Positions 8,150 to 17,742 of a stretch of DNA of 64,000 nucleotides are shown here, one piece after another. The DNA is from Thermogemmatispora aurantia (GTDB lineage: Bacteria; Chloroflexota; Ktedonobacteria; Ktedonobacterales; Ktedonobacteraceae). The number at the start of each line of letters is the position of its first letter. Position 1 is the first letter of the stretch. The stretch spans positions 716,281 to 780,280 of the forward strand of contig NZ_BKZV01000002.1 of NCBI RefSeq assembly GCF_008974285.1. The letters run 5' to 3'. The notes under the pieces are model-generated. The model ran no database searches. It saw nothing but the letters and a program-made list of their open reading frames with translations, and had not been told where the DNA came from. A program made the translations under genes and the position numbers.

Positions 8150-9520
8150 ATGTCTTCCAGGCCCGATCTCTCTCAGGACACTGCTCGCTCTGCCAGTAGG
8201 CCGGGAGACGGGCCGCCGGGAAACCCGCAGGGGGACCGTGGCAGCAGACAGAACCTCTTGAGCTGGTTGCAGCTTCCTCGCGATGTCTATCTGCTGCTGT
8301 TCTATACCCTGGGTAAGGGTTTCCAGCTGACAATCGGGACGCTTGATATCAATTACTATGCCCATAGTCTGGGCTATCAGCCGGACTTTATCGGGCTGCT
8401 GAGCGCGCTGCCAGCCCTCGGTTCGCTGATCAGTGCGGTGCCCAGTGGCATGCTGGCTGATCGCTTAGGCTATAAGCCGGTGCTGCTGGCTTCGGCTTTA
8501 TCAATGCCTTTCTTTCTGGCAATGATTGGCCTGACCTCGGCGGCACCGCTGATGCTGCTGGCTGCCTTCTTCCAGGGGGTAGCTTCGGCGGCTTACTGGG
8601 TGACAAACGTTCCTCTGCTGATTGAGAAGACCAGTGAGGAGCGGCGAGTGGGCGTGCTGGCTCTCAATAGCTTTGTGCTGCTGGGCATAGGCTCTTTGGG
8701 TAATCTGCTCGGCGGAGCTATCCCCGAGCTGGTGGCCTGCCTGTTGCAGGTGAGCGCTAACAGCGTTCTGGCTCTGCGCTGGGGTGTGCTGAGCGCTTCG
8801 CTGGTGAGTCTGCTCTTCGGGCTGCCTCTCTGGTGGCTACGATCTGCGCCTCCACGGGCATCCCACGCCGGAACGGCCCAGGTGGCTAAAGCGTCTCCGC
8901 CTCCCGAGGGCGCCGGGTCTTCCTCTTCAGCAACCGGGGGGCGCTTTCCTCTGGCCGTGTTCGTCAAGCTGCTGGTGCCCGATCTGATTTTCAATATGGG
9001 CGAGGGGGCGGTCATCGCCCTGATCCAGCTGTTTTTTGTCTTACGCTTCTCTCTGCTGCCGGGGCCGCTCGGGGTGATTTTCACGATCTCTGGCCTGGCC
9101 GGCGGCCTCTTTTCTCTCACGGCCCCTCTCTTCGTGCACCGCTGGCGCAAGATCAAGATCATCACGACGGTGATGTATGCCAGCGCTCCATTGATGTTGC
9201 TGATCGGCTATTCGCCAATCTTGTTAGTCGCCGTGCTCGGCGAGTACACGCGCTCCTTTCTGCGCCTGCTGATCGAACCGGTCTATACGGCCTTCGCAAT
9301 GGAGCAGGTCTCTGAGCGCTATCGCGGCAGGTTAAGTGGCTTCTACTCGGTGACCTGGAGCGTTGGCTACAGCCTGGGGCCAACGGTGGCCGGCTGGCTC
9401 CAGACCTATGTGAATCTCTCCGCCGCCTTTCTCTTCGCCGCCATTTGCCTGGTGATCGCCGCAAGCCTGCTACTGGCGGCCTTCGGTCGCCGGCCTGTGA
9501 GCGCACCTGACCCGCGATGA
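8150..9520 (+). CDS. MFS transporter
   Basis: 456 residues with about 11-12 membrane segments in two halves around a polar loop near residues 225-262. The GMLADRLGYKPV loop between segments 2 and 3 is the MFS motif A (G-x-L-a-D-r-x-G-r-k). The first ~45 residues are polar and cytoplasmic. AGGAG lies nine bases before the ATG. Substrate cannot be deduced; the sequence resembles bacterial efflux-type permeases. It appears to be a single-gene unit. Confidence 0.85.
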   Translation: MSSRPDLSQDTARSASRPGDGPPGNPQGDRGSRQNLLSWLQLPRDVYLLLFYTLGKGFQLTIGTLDINYYAHSLGYQPDFIGLLSALPALGSLISAVPSGMLADRLGYKPVLLASALSMPFFLAMIGLTSAAPLMLLAAFFQGVASAAYWVTNVPLLIEKTSEERRVGVLALNSFVLLGIGSLGNLLGGAIPELVACLLQVSANSVLALRWGVLSASLVSLLFGLPLWWLRSAPPRASHAGTAQVAKASPPPEGAGSSSSATGGRFPLAVFVKLLVPDLIFNMGEGAVIALIQLFFVLRFSLLPGPLGVIFTISGLAGGLFSLTAPLFVHRWRKIKIITTVMYASAPLMLLIGYSPILLVAVLGEYTRSFLRLLIEPVYTAFAMEQVSERYRGRLSGFYSVTWSVGYSLGPTVAGWLQTYVNLSAAFLFAAICLVIAASLLLAAFGRRPVSAPDPR

Positions 9521-9877
9521 GCTGCGATGAGTAGTGAAGGCCACTCAGACGGACGGGGAAGACACCGGTGTAGAGAGAGACCAGGGGCGGCCAGAGAGAG
9601 TTTCTTCCTGCTGCGCTGCGGCTAACGGTGACAGGAACGCCCATTTTGGGGTATCATTAGGAGAGGTTAATCGAAGGAATGGAACCTGCAGCATGCAGGT
9701 ACCTTTCTCATCTCTTGCTGCTTGCATGAGCAATGCTCTCTCTTTCCTGTGGCCCGGGTAGAGGGTAGCAGAGAGGCATGGAGTCTTTTGGGGGAAGAAG
9801 GCTTATGCCATCGGCAGCCATCGAGGCCTTGGCTGATCGAGCCGGGATAGCGTTCGTTGGGACAGGAGCCACTTCTG
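9521..9877. other. Intergenic region upstream of the transglutaminase gene
   Basis: 357 bp without a supportable gene. It includes a short perfect palindrome CCTGCA-GCA-TGCAGG at 9685-9699 and a TATCAT-like hexamer just before it (near 9652). These may be operator and promoter parts, but evidence is thin. Confidence 0.3.
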
Positions 9878-12331
9878 ATGAAACCAGGTCAGGCCACTTC
9901 TTCTCCAGCTGTAGAGGCCGCTCACCAGAGTGAGCATCGGGGAACGAGGACAGAGGCGAGGAGGGAGGCCGAGATCAATGGCTCCCGTCCAGCAGTGGCA
10001 GAGACACCCACGGTCGCCGGGCAGGTTGCCCTTCTCACGCCATCGCCAGCTCGCTCCTCCAGGCTTGCCCTGGTGCCAGCAGAGGGCTGGTTGCCATTGG
10101 GACTGGTGGCGGTCGCGCTCTCAGCCCTGGTGGCGGCGATCATCTCAGCCAATTGGGTAGCCGGGACCTGGATTCTGCTCTGGAGCGCTCCTCTGGGCCT
10201 GCTGGCCGGCTTTCTCGTGGCGAAGAGCCGCTCGCTGTCTCAGCCACTGCTCCATCTCGCGGCCTTTTTCTTCGGCTATTGGGTGGCTTTTGCGCTGACG
10301 GCGGGCGCTGCCCTGCACATCTCCTGGACCGCGCTGCTCTCTGATCTGCAGGCAATGGTGAGCAGCGGCGCTGGCCCTGGCCTGGCGGTAGTCTCCAGCG
10401 AGCATATTTTTCTGCTTTACCTCTGCTTCCTCAGCTTCTTCTTAGGCTACCTGGGAAGCTGGTTAACGTATCGCGCACGCCTGCCCTGGTTGGTGGCATT
10501 GACCTATTGCTCGATTATGCTGGTCAATCTCCAGTACAGCCGCCAGGCTTCACCCCTGCTGCTGCCGGTCATGCTCGGCGCGCTCCTATTGCTGATTGGC
10601 CGCTTGTATCTGGCGACGTTGCTCGACGACTGGCATAGCCTGGGCCTCTCCGCCGATCGTTCCTGGTTGCGCTCTCTGCTTGGTCGCAATCTGGCGTTGA
10701 CCTCCCTGCTCATGTTGCTCTCCCTGCTGCCCGCGCTGCTTCTTCCTCCGCTGATGCAACCAGGCTGGGGGAGTCGTTTCTGGGAGGATCTGAATACGTT
10801 CTCCGGCACCCTGCTGCATCAACACCTGACTGGCTCAGGTCCGTCGGCGCAGGCACCCTCGCTGGACACCACGGTTTTCTTCGGCGATCGGCTGACGGTC
10901 AGCGGCTCGGTCTCTCTGCCAATGGGGAGCGTGCTGGAATATAGCGGAAGTGCGGCTCCGGCCTATCTGGAAGCTGTGACCTATAACCAGTTCGATGGCC
11001 ATAGCTGGACGTCGACAACGCAGACCGCGGTCACTCGCTTTGCGGCGGGGCAGCCGCTTCCCCCTGATACGGTCGCCGGTCACTATCGAGAGGTCAGCGC
11101 GCAGATCCACCTGCTCCAGGTTCCCCAGAGCAAGTACAACTATTTGTTCGCTCCCCCTCAGCCGGCCCGCTTCAGCGTCCCGGCCATGACCTACGGCGAT
11201 GGCCTGGTCAGCGCCTGGGCTCAGCAGGAGCCGCTGCATTCCGGTGAGCGCTATACGGTGCTGGCGCGAGTGCCAAAGATCGATGCAGCCGCGCTGGCTC
11301 GCATCCCTTTGCTCTCAGCGAACCCGCGCTTCTGGCAAAGCGATCCGGCCCTGCCTGTTCTGGAACGCGACTATCTGCAGTTGCCGGCCAGCCTGCCCCA
11401 CAAATTGATGCAGACGGCGCTGGAGTGGACACGGGGCGCAAGCAATGCCTTTGAAGCTATGCAGCTGCTGGTGAGTCATCTGAGCGATCCGCGCCAGTTT
11501 AGCTATTCGATCAACAATCCGCCGATCCCCGCGGATACCGATGTGGTGAGCTGGCTGCTGCAGACGCACACTGGCTATTGTACCTACTATGCAAGCGCAA
11601 TGGTGGTGATGGCCCGCTTGTTGGGGATCCCGGCACGCATTGTCGTGGGCTTTAGCCAGGGCCACTTCGATGCCGGACGCCAGGTGTGGGTGGTCAATGG
11701 CAGCGACGCCCACAGCTGGGTTCAGATCTATTTTGCTGGCCAGGGCTGGATCGATTTTGATCCAACTCCCGGCTTCGCTCTCGGGCCGGCCTTTTCGGGA
11801 ACGCCAGCCCCTTCATCTGCGTCCTCAGTCTCCCATAGCTCCACTGCCACAGCGGGCAGCCAGCCCGGTCAGGAAGGCTCTTTCACCCCTCCAGCGCCCG
11901 ATCAGCGCCCTGAGACTCCTCGTGGCCCGCTCCAGCGAGTCTTGTCATCCCCCTGGCTGCTGCTGACGCTGCTGGCTTCAACGGGCCTGGGTCTGTTGCT
12001 GGTGCTGGCCATCGGGACGAGCATCAGAAGGCGCCAGCTTGATCGCCAGTTGAGTCCAGTGGCACGGCTCTTCTGGCGCTTGTGCCGCCTGGCGAGCCTG
12101 GCCGGCTTCCAACCACGCTCCTGGCAGACGCCATACGAGTACAGCGCACGGCTGAGCCGCGCCATGCCGGAGGCCTCCCTGCCGCTGCGTCGATTGACCG
12201 AGCTATTTGTGCGCGAGCGCTGGGCCCCACCCTACGAGCTATCCAGCAGTGCCGACAGGTCCGAGCTGGAACGCCTCTGGCCGCCGCTGCGCCGCAGTCT
12301 CTGGCGCCTCTGGCTGCGCCGCTTCAGCTGA
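9878..12331 (+). CDS. TgpA-type transmembrane transglutaminase-like protease
   Basis: 817 residues. After a polar N-terminus there are six or more membrane helices (about residues 65-290, DUF3488-like). An extracytoplasmic transglutaminase core follows, then one more helix near 690-715 and a short cytoplasmic DUF4129-like tail. The Cys/His/Asp triad is visible as C568 in HTGYCTYYASAMV, H612 in SDAHSWVQIYF and an Asp of IDFDPT (626 or 628). A Ser/Pro-rich linker follows the core. The ATG at 9878 is preferred over a TTG at 9857 because GGAGCC precedes it. TgpA proteins are membrane-bound transglutaminase-fold enzymes often paired with an AAA ATPase and a DUF58 protein; neither is next door. Confidence 0.87.
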   Translation: MKPGQATSSPAVEAAHQSEHRGTRTEARREAEINGSRPAVAETPTVAGQVALLTPSPARSSRLALVPAEGWLPLGLVAVALSALVAAIISANWVAGTWILLWSAPLGLLAGFLVAKSRSLSQPLLHLAAFFFGYWVAFALTAGAALHISWTALLSDLQAMVSSGAGPGLAVVSSEHIFLLYLCFLSFFLGYLGSWLTYRARLPWLVALTYCSIMLVNLQYSRQASPLLLPVMLGALLLLIGRLYLATLLDDWHSLGLSADRSWLRSLLGRNLALTSLLMLLSLLPALLLPPLMQPGWGSRFWEDLNTFSGTLLHQHLTGSGPSAQAPSLDTTVFFGDRLTVSGSVSLPMGSVLEYSGSAAPAYLEAVTYNQFDGHSWTSTTQTAVTRFAAGQPLPPDTVAGHYREVSAQIHLLQVPQSKYNYLFAPPQPARFSVPAMTYGDGLVSAWAQQEPLHSGERYTVLARVPKIDAAALARIPLLSANPRFWQSDPALPVLERDYLQLPASLPHKLMQTALEWTRGASNAFEAMQLLVSHLSDPRQFSYSINNPPIPADTDVVSWLLQTHTGYCTYYASAMVVMARLLGIPARIVVGFSQGHFDAGRQVWVVNGSDAHSWVQIYFAGQGWIDFDPTPGFALGPAFSGTPAPSSASSVSHSSTATAGSQPGQEGSFTPPAPDQRPETPRGPLQRVLSSPWLLLTLLASTGLGLLLVLAIGTSIRRRQLDRQLSPVARLFWRLCRLASLAGFQPRSWQTPYEYSARLSRAMPEASLPLRRLTELFVRERWAPPYELSSSADRSELERLWPPLRRSLWRLWLRRFS

Positions 12332-12441
12332 GGCTAGCCTTCTTCTCTTTCCTGCCAGCAAACCCAGTGATCGACAGATACAAAGTTATCGCCACGTGTT
12401 ACCAAAGATCGCCTGAAACGTTCTCGTAGATAGAAAGTGCT

Positions 12442-13533
12442 TTGAAAGCAACAGCAACGAGAACGGTGGGTGAGGAAGAGGACGTGGAAGTGGAGAAGAG
12501 GTCTGAGCGAGGCAGAAACCAGGTCGACGCCGCCGAGTGGGCGCAGCATCCTCTGCCTTTGCCAATTGTGGAAGGAACGTGTGGTTGGGGCCGACTCTTC
12601 CAGCTCTACCCTGATCATCTGCGGGTTCACGGGGTCGTCTACGAGCTGCGCCACTTGACCCAGATTCGCCCGATCTATCGCTCCCTGCTGGGCCTACCTT
12701 CGGCCCGGCTGGAATTGACCTTTGGTCAGCAGCGCGTGATTCTGCGTGGAATTGCTGCGGTGGAGGATGTGCGCAAGATGGTTGATTATCTGCTGCGCAC
12801 CTGCCCGCAGGCACGCTTGCTTGCAGTCCCTGGCCATGAGCCGGCGCCCACCGACTCCGAGAGAACCAGCGCTGACCCGGCAGAGACGGCTGCCCCTCCG
12901 ACCGCAAGAGAAACGCCGACAGCCCTGATGCGCGCGCTGGCGCCGACAGGCTGGCAGATGGCTCGCCGGGAGCTACTGCAGCGCCGCCAGGCCCGCCTTC
13001 AGGAGGAGCGTGAGCGTCGCCAGGAGATTACGCTCTCCCGACAACGCGGACGGCGCTCCCCATTGAAGGACCCTCTACCACCTATCCAGGTCCCCGTTCG
13101 CCTGGCCTTCGGCGAGCGCGCTTACTATTGCTGCCAGGCAACGCTCTGTAATGAGCAGCTCCGGCCCTTCGCTCCCCCGGAGGAGGCCGTGCGCGACCAC
13201 GGTCTGCTCATTCTGACCGATCGCCGTCTGATCTATCTGGGGCGCCGCTGTCAGATCCTGCTTGGCTACGACCATGTGCTGCAGGTGATCCGCCAGCGCA
13301 ACGGGGTGGCCTTCCTGGCCGATCACTGGCGGCGCCGCGAGCTGTTCACGATGCGCCGTCCCCTGGAATGCGTACTTTGCCTGGAGAAGCTGCTGTGGCG
13401 CTTCCAGCAGGAGCGCCAGCTCTCGACGTTGATGAGCGTTGAGTTGGAGGAGCATGGCGAGGGAGAGGCCGGCCTCAGTCATGAGGCTAGCCAGCGAGAA
13501 CGCCGTGGCGGCAGTGAGCCGGTGACACGCTAG
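12442..13533 (+). CDS. Conserved hypothetical protein, two PH-like beta-rich halves
   Basis: 363 residues, not a family I can name. The N-terminal half (about 35-110) and the C-terminal half (about 215-330) are both beta-rich with the look of PH-like domains (LFQLYPDHLRVHGVVYEL; HGLLILTDRRLIYLGRRCQILLGYDHV). A highly charged Arg/Glu/Gln helix (about 160-205) links them. No signal peptide or membrane segment. The reading starts at TTG 12442, with a weak AGATAGAAAG site; GTG at 12466 is an alternative. It lies 110 bp after the transglutaminase gene and may share its transcript. Confidence 0.6.
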   Translation: MKATATRTVGEEEDVEVEKRSERGRNQVDAAEWAQHPLPLPIVEGTCGWGRLFQLYPDHLRVHGVVYELRHLTQIRPIYRSLLGLPSARLELTFGQQRVILRGIAAVEDVRKMVDYLLRTCPQARLLAVPGHEPAPTDSERTSADPAETAAPPTARETPTALMRALAPTGWQMARRELLQRRQARLQEERERRQEITLSRQRGRRSPLKDPLPPIQVPVRLAFGERAYYCCQATLCNEQLRPFAPPEEAVRDHGLLILTDRRLIYLGRRCQILLGYDHVLQVIRQRNGVAFLADHWRRRELFTMRRPLECVLCLEKLLWRFQQERQLSTLMSVELEEHGEGEAGLSHEASQRERRGGSEPVTR

Positions 13534-13586
13534 CCTGGCGGGCAGTGAGCGGTGGAGAAGAGGCGAGGAGAGGAGCAGGCATCAGC

Positions 13587-14456
13587 ATGCTGGATACGGT
13601 GATGGCGCTGTGGAACCGCGGCTGTGCTTTGCGCTTTCTGCTACTCACCCTGTTGGCGCTAGCAGCCCTACTGAGCTTCGGCCTGCCGATCTGGCTGGGC
13701 AGCCAGTCAAGTCGGCCTGTCTCCTCCCAATCAGAGGGAGCACTGGCGGCCCAGACGCAGGAGCGCATTGCCGAAAGCACCATGACGGTTCCCCTACCGC
13801 CTAGTCTGACGCCGCCGAGCCACGGTGGCCCTTCTCAGTCAGGAAGCAGCCTGAGTTTTCCACCCTTCCCGCCATGCGGGAGTCCTCTGACCATGCCGCA
13901 GCCGGGACCAACGGCCCTGCCTGTGGTTACGCCGACGGTACGTCCTCAGCCGCATCCCACGCCACGGCCCCAGCCCTCGCCGTCGCCCTTACCTCAACCT
14001 CAGCCCTCCCCGACACCGGCCCCCACGCTTACCCCAACACCAACACCTACGCCCGTCCCTTCTCCTACACCCCTACCGACGCCGACCCCAACACCAGCAC
14101 CTTCTCCCACCCCCACCCCAACACCAACCCCTGTACCGTCACCTACACCCGTTCCCTCCCCCTCACCTCCCGCACCCACAGCCACGCCTATAGCTACGCC
14201 CACTCCCTCACCAGACCCTGATCCGACCGAGGCCCCTTTCCTGCTCCCCACTCCCTCAGCCCGCACCACTCCAGCCACCTCCCCAGAACACGCCTTGCTC
14301 GCGGATGAGGAAGGGACTGACCAGCAGCGGCAGGTCGACAGGAACCTATCAGACCAGGCCCGGAAGCACCACCTGAGCGACCTGCACAGCAGGGTCCAGG
14401 TGACCTCTCCAAAAAAAGCGGGACGAATGGGAGCGCCATTCATCCCGGAACTCTGA
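13587..14456 (+). CDS. Membrane-anchored Pro/Thr-rich protein
   Basis: 289 residues. One membrane helix lies at about 15-37 (FLLLTLLALAALLSFGLPIWL). A long extracytoplasmic Pro/Thr/Ser stretch follows, with dozens of PTP, PSP and PTPTP units at about residues 110-225, then a charged tail. ATG 13587 follows GAGGAGAGGAGC; the frame extends to GTG 13545 but that start lacks a site. The repeat region looks like a wall-spanning or glycosylated stalk. No catalytic domain is present, so the function is unknown. The coding 3' end overlaps the terminator hairpin of the convergent tRNA unit. Confidence 0.65.
   Translation: MLDTVMALWNRGCALRFLLLTLLALAALLSFGLPIWLGSQSSRPVSSQSEGALAAQTQERIAESTMTVPLPPSLTPPSHGGPSQSGSSLSFPPFPPCGSPLTMPQPGPTALPVVTPTVRPQPHPTPRPQPSPSPLPQPQPSPTPAPTLTPTPTPTPVPSPTPLPTPTPTPAPSPTPTPTPTPVPSPTPVPSPSPPAPTATPIATPTPSPDPDPTEAPFLLPTPSARTTPATSPEHALLADEEGTDQQRQVDRNLSDQARKHHLSDLHSRVQVTSPKKAGRMGAPFIPEL
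14411..14447 (-). terminator. Intrinsic terminator of the tRNA-Ser unit
   Basis: On the minus strand CGGGATGAATGG pairs with CCATTCGTCCCG (12-bp arms, one mismatch) around a 5-nt loop and is followed by C and seven T. It lies downstream of both leftward tRNA genes and inside the last codons of the convergent Pro-rich gene. Confidence 0.8.
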
Positions 14457-14505
14457 GCTTTCTCTTTTGATCGCGGCGGGGATCATCTCCCTCACCGGTT
14501 CAAGA

Positions 14506-14594
14506 TGGCGGAGGAGGTGGGATTCGAACCCACGGGGGCTGTTAACCCCACACGATTTCCAGTCGTGCTCACTAGGCCACTATGAGACTCCTCC
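14506..14594 (-). tRNA. tRNA-Ser (anticodon GGA)
   Basis: 89 nt including encoded CCA. The acceptor stem GGAGGAG pairs with CTCCTCC, discriminator G. The anticodon stem CACGA/TCGTG encloses CTGGAAA, giving anticodon GGA for UCC/UCU. The long variable arm (GGGG..CCCC type) and the T arm GTGGG-TTCGAAT-CCCAC are typical of type II tRNA-Ser. Confidence 0.96.
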
Positions 14595-14722
14595 GTAAGA
14601 TAGCAACAACCATGTCAATCACCGGCTGCCACTGCGCTCTCTCGCTCACAGCGGCCCGACCAGGGAGACTAACATGGGAGTGACCCGCTTCGCCGGGATA
14701 AGCGTGAGCGAGTCACTATTTG

Positions 14723-14813
14723 TGGCGGAGAGAGTGGGATTCGAACCCACGAGGGTCTTTCGGACCCTACCGCTTTTCGAGAGCGGCTCAATCAACCACT
14801 CTGACATCTCTCC
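14723..14813 (-). tRNA. tRNA-Ser (anticodon CGA)
   Basis: 91 nt with encoded CCA. The acceptor GGAGAGA pairs with TCTCTCC, discriminator G. The anticodon stem CCGCT/AGCGG encloses CTCGAAA, giving anticodon CGA for UCG. The variable arm is AGGGTCC-GAAA-GACCCT. It is upstream of tRNA-Ser(GGA) on the same strand, 128 nt apart, so the two are probably co-transcribed. Confidence 0.96.
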
Positions 14814-14820
14814 GGCGCAT

Positions 14821-14850
14821 AGTATATCACATTCCCCGGGTGGCTGACAA
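14821..14850 (-). promoter_or_regulatory. Sigma-70-type promoter of the tRNA-Ser unit
   Basis: On the minus strand TTGTCA (14850-14845), an 18-bp spacer and TATACT (14826-14821), with transcription expected to start a few bases before the tRNA 5' end at 14813. Confidence 0.75.
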
Positions 14851-15149
14851 GGGGGTGTAAAACAGCCCGCACAAACGTTGGCAGCAGAGAGTGCATTTGC
14901 ACTAACCTCCAGCCATCCGGCCAACAGCCTCCCCAGCCAGGTTGCCCAGCGCAAAGCAGAGAACAAGACAGAAGAGGTTATCAGGCACCGGGGCGGGATT
15001 GCCAAAAAGAAAGACACCAGTGACCAGGGGGCAGCTTCCCAGCAGGAGCACGCTCCTCCCCTGCCGAAGAAGCTGCCCGCGCTTCGTCCTGCTCTATCCT
15101 GGCCGAAGCAGGAACCAATCACTGTCGAGCGTTGTCTCCGCTCGCAGGG

Positions 15150-15467
15150 TCAGGAGGCTTCCTCTTGCGATTCAGAAAATTCGCCGATAGCCCCATGCTC
15201 ATAGAGCCAGCGAGCGAACTGCAGATGCGGGTCGCCGCTGAGATAGGGCGGGATCTCACCGCTCTTTTGTACACGGCGGCGCAGCTGTAGCAGGCGCTGA
15301 ATCTCCTCCGGGAGAAAACCAGCTTCGCGCAAGGGATCGAGGGCTTCCGCCTCTGGCAGCGTCTGCTCGTTGGCCTCCAGAGGCAGGTGTAGCTGCTCCA
15401 TTGGAGAGCGCTCCTCGCCGCAGGCAGGTTCCTGCTCATGTTGATTCTCATATTCTCGTCTATCCAT
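15150..15467 (-). CDS. Small conserved hypothetical helical protein
   Basis: 105 residues. The N-terminal ~35 are polar and Glu/Gln-rich. The rest forms a compact helical unit (EAGFLPEEIQRLLQLRRRV) followed by IPPYLSGDPHLQFARWLYEHGAIGEF, which looks like a real folded domain. GAGAGGAGA lies about nine bases before the ATG. Another frame (15119-15487) overlaps but has unnatural composition. Family not recognised; no membrane segment or metal motif. Confidence 0.6.
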   Translation of the reverse strand: MDRREYENQHEQEPACGEERSPMEQLHLPLEANEQTLPEAEALDPLREAGFLPEEIQRLLQLRRRVQKSGEIPPYLSGDPHLQFARWLYEHGAIGEFSESQEEAS

Positions 15468-16212
15468 AGGACGCTGTCTCCTCTCAATGCAAAGCTGCCA
15501 TCAGCTCAGCTTGTCTATCTCTATCTGTATGCTTGCTCTGTTACATGACCCGCTCACTCACTGGGGAAGCTACTTCCTACCCCAGCCGATCCACTCACCA
15601 GCGCCGCGCATCAGCCCGCCCAAAAAGCAGCTGCGTCCGGCTGCTGAGTCAGAGCCGGGCGCGAACACTCTCGCTCTGGCAAGCGGAGGGGGATTCCCAA
15701 TCTCCCTTATCTTTCTCTATAGAACATCCATATCGGCAAAAAAATGCCGGCGATTAGACCTCCCCCTTTGCTTGGCGAGAGAATTTCAGGGCCGAAAGAA
15801 TCTCAGGACCTTTGGCATAGCAAGGAAGCGACCTCCGTCAGTAGCTCAACAGCAAGCACTCTCGTACACTCTAGCTAGACAAGGGAGCAGACAAACCCAA
15901 CAAACCCAGCTGGCAAAGTTAGCCAGCGACGGGCCACCGGACCAGCGCCATGAAGCGCCCCAGGCAACTGCTAGCCCAGACATCCACATCCTCCCAGCCT
16001 GTCAGCCGATCAAGCAGTCAGTCACCCAGGCCAACCAGGCACACCCTGCCAGGGAGAGTCAGCCCAGCCAGCAATAGATCACAAGCCAGAGGGGAGTGGG
16101 CAGGATAGAGAGGGCAGGCAGTCCAGCCGATGAGCCGTGAGGGCCAGAAGTACGAGGAGAGGAGAGCAAGTCAGCAGGGCGAGACCTCAGTCCGGCAAGG
16201 AGATGTCTATCG
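15468..16212. other. Long non-coding stretch upstream of the sigma factor gene
   Basis: 745 bp. One rightward frame (15487-16077) spans most of it, but its Ser/Pro/Gln-rich translation looks like random GC-rich sequence and it has no ribosome site. A short hairpin CGGCA-A7-TGCCG lies near 15735-15752. No recognised RNA gene. Confidence 0.4.
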
Positions 16213-17082
16213 ATGACCAGTTCCGCGCACCTGGAAGAGATCTGGGCCGAGTTCATGCGCACCCACAGTCAGGCACAGCGCCGCCTGTTGATCGAGGCTT
16301 ATGTACCGCTGGTGAAAGTCACCGTCGATCGGTTAGGCATTCCGACACGCAGCCTGCTGGAAGTCGATGATCTGATCGGTTACGGCATGCTTGGCCTCAT
16401 CAACGCCATCGATCGCTACGATCCTACGCGCGGGATCAGCTTCGAAGCCTTTGCCAGCCCGCGCATCCGGGGAGCGGTAATCGACCAGCTACGCGCCCTC
16501 AACTGGTTCTCGCGCTCGGCCCTGCAGCGCATCAAGCAGGTCGAGCAGACGATGGCCGAGTTGGAGCGACGGCTGGGGCGACCAGCGCGCGACGAGGAGA
16601 TGGCCGCGGCGCTCGGAGTCTCACTGCGCCGCTATCGCCGCATGCTCCAGGAGGTAGGTACGGTCATTCTCTCGCTGGATAGCCCCCTTCACGCGCCTGA
16701 GAGCGAGGGCGACCTTTACTCCCTCGGCGATGCCCTGGAAGACCATGCCACCCCCGAGCCGGCCAGTGCAGTCGAGCGCCGTGAGCTGCTGCAAGCCCTC
16801 AGCCAGGCTATCGAGCACCTCCCTCGCCGCGAGCGCCTCTTACTCGCCCTCTACTATGTCGAGGGCCTCAGCATGAGCGAAATCGGCAAGATACTCGGCA
16901 TCTCGCAGTCACGCGTGAGCCAGCTGCACGCTCAGACGCTGCTTCACCTGCGTATCAGTCTCGGGCTACACGAACCACAGCACAAGCGTGGGAGTTACAC
17001 AAGTACTCGTTCTACATCAACACACGAACACGCCCGGCAAATCGATTCGCTCGCCCATCAGCAAGTCCCCACTGTACCATAG
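16213..17082 (+). CDS. RNA polymerase sigma factor, FliA/WhiG (sigma-28) family
   Basis: 289 residues. Region 2 is clear at about 57-97 (DLIGYGMLGLINAIDRYDPTR then FEAFASPRIRGAVIDQLR). Region 3 follows (RRLGRPARDEEMAAALGV), and region 4 is a helix-turn-helix at about 220-250 (LSMSEIGKILGISQSRVSQ). The region 2 'RIRGAVIDQLR' form is characteristic of the sigma-28 group, which directs motility, sporulation or general alternative programmes. AAGGAG precedes the ATG. No flagellar gene is in the window, so a WhiG- or SigB-like developmental role is as likely as motility. csrA follows after 660 bp. Confidence 0.9.
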   Translation: MTSSAHLEEIWAEFMRTHSQAQRRLLIEAYVPLVKVTVDRLGIPTRSLLEVDDLIGYGMLGLINAIDRYDPTRGISFEAFASPRIRGAVIDQLRALNWFSRSALQRIKQVEQTMAELERRLGRPARDEEMAAALGVSLRRYRRMLQEVGTVILSLDSPLHAPESEGDLYSLGDALEDHATPEPASAVERRELLQALSQAIEHLPRRERLLLALYYVEGLSMSEIGKILGISQSRVSQLHAQTLLHLRISLGLHEPQHKRGSYTSTRSTSTHEHARQIDSLAHQQVPTVP

Positions 17083-17742
17083 CCTGGATCGTATAGTATC
17101 ATAAACAGAGTATTATTACGATCCCTGGTTTCCCTGTTGATCGTGAGCGACCTGTTGACGACGAGAAGGGAGCAGGCTTCCTCGGCAGGAAAGCCAGCCC
17201 CGGTGTCACACCTTTCAGGGGAGGGTACCCAGGTGCAGATCAGGGCTCCGCATCACTCTCAACGACCACGGCGGCTTCGGCCACAGCAGCAGGGCCGCTC
17301 AGCGCTGAGACGATGGCCAAGGCGCTGCGGCCCGTCAACAGGGATAGACCCCCACTGCGCGCAACGCCCGGGGAAACAGTGGTTGCTGAAGCACGGTGTA
17401 CAATCTACAGAGAGGGTAGTTTTATCGCCAGCGCGAGTGCGCACGCGGGTCTGCGAGATCGAACCTCGCTTGCTTGTGCGGAAAATCCTGGCGCTGAATC
17501 GTCTTTTGACAAAGAGCGCACATTGAATCTGCACAAGGCGCTCACAGACCAGCGGTTTGTTGTGCTCCGTGCCAGTGACAGGAAACGGCCTACCCGTTTC
17601 CGTCACCAGCAACGTCCAGTGTGAGCAGGAAGCCCACTCGCTGCTCGGCATCTCGTCTGTGTTCGGCTTGAAGAGACGCCTGTAAGGTGTCATCTGCAGC
17701 GCAGGGACGTCTCGGAAATGCTTCTGGGGAAGGGAGCCTTAC
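17083..17742. other. Intergenic region between the sigma factor gene and csrA
   Basis: 660 bp. Just past the sigma stop there are inverted arms GGATCGTA (17086-17093) and TACGATCC (17117-17124) around an AT-rich centre, a possible terminator or operator. A strong hairpin GGAAACGG-CCTA-CCCGTTTCC starts at 17581. Frames here look non-coding. It may hold the csrA promoter and a long leader. Confidence 0.4.

Noticed and set aside
14000..14443. Leftward frame rich in GVGVGVG
   Set aside because: Antisense of the Pro/Thr-rich coding repeat.
14646..15122. 158-codon leftward frame
   Set aside because: It runs through the tRNA-Ser(CGA) gene, which takes precedence.
15487..16077. 196-codon rightward frame before the sigma factor gene
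   Set aside because: Random-like composition, no ribosome site, no recognisable domain.
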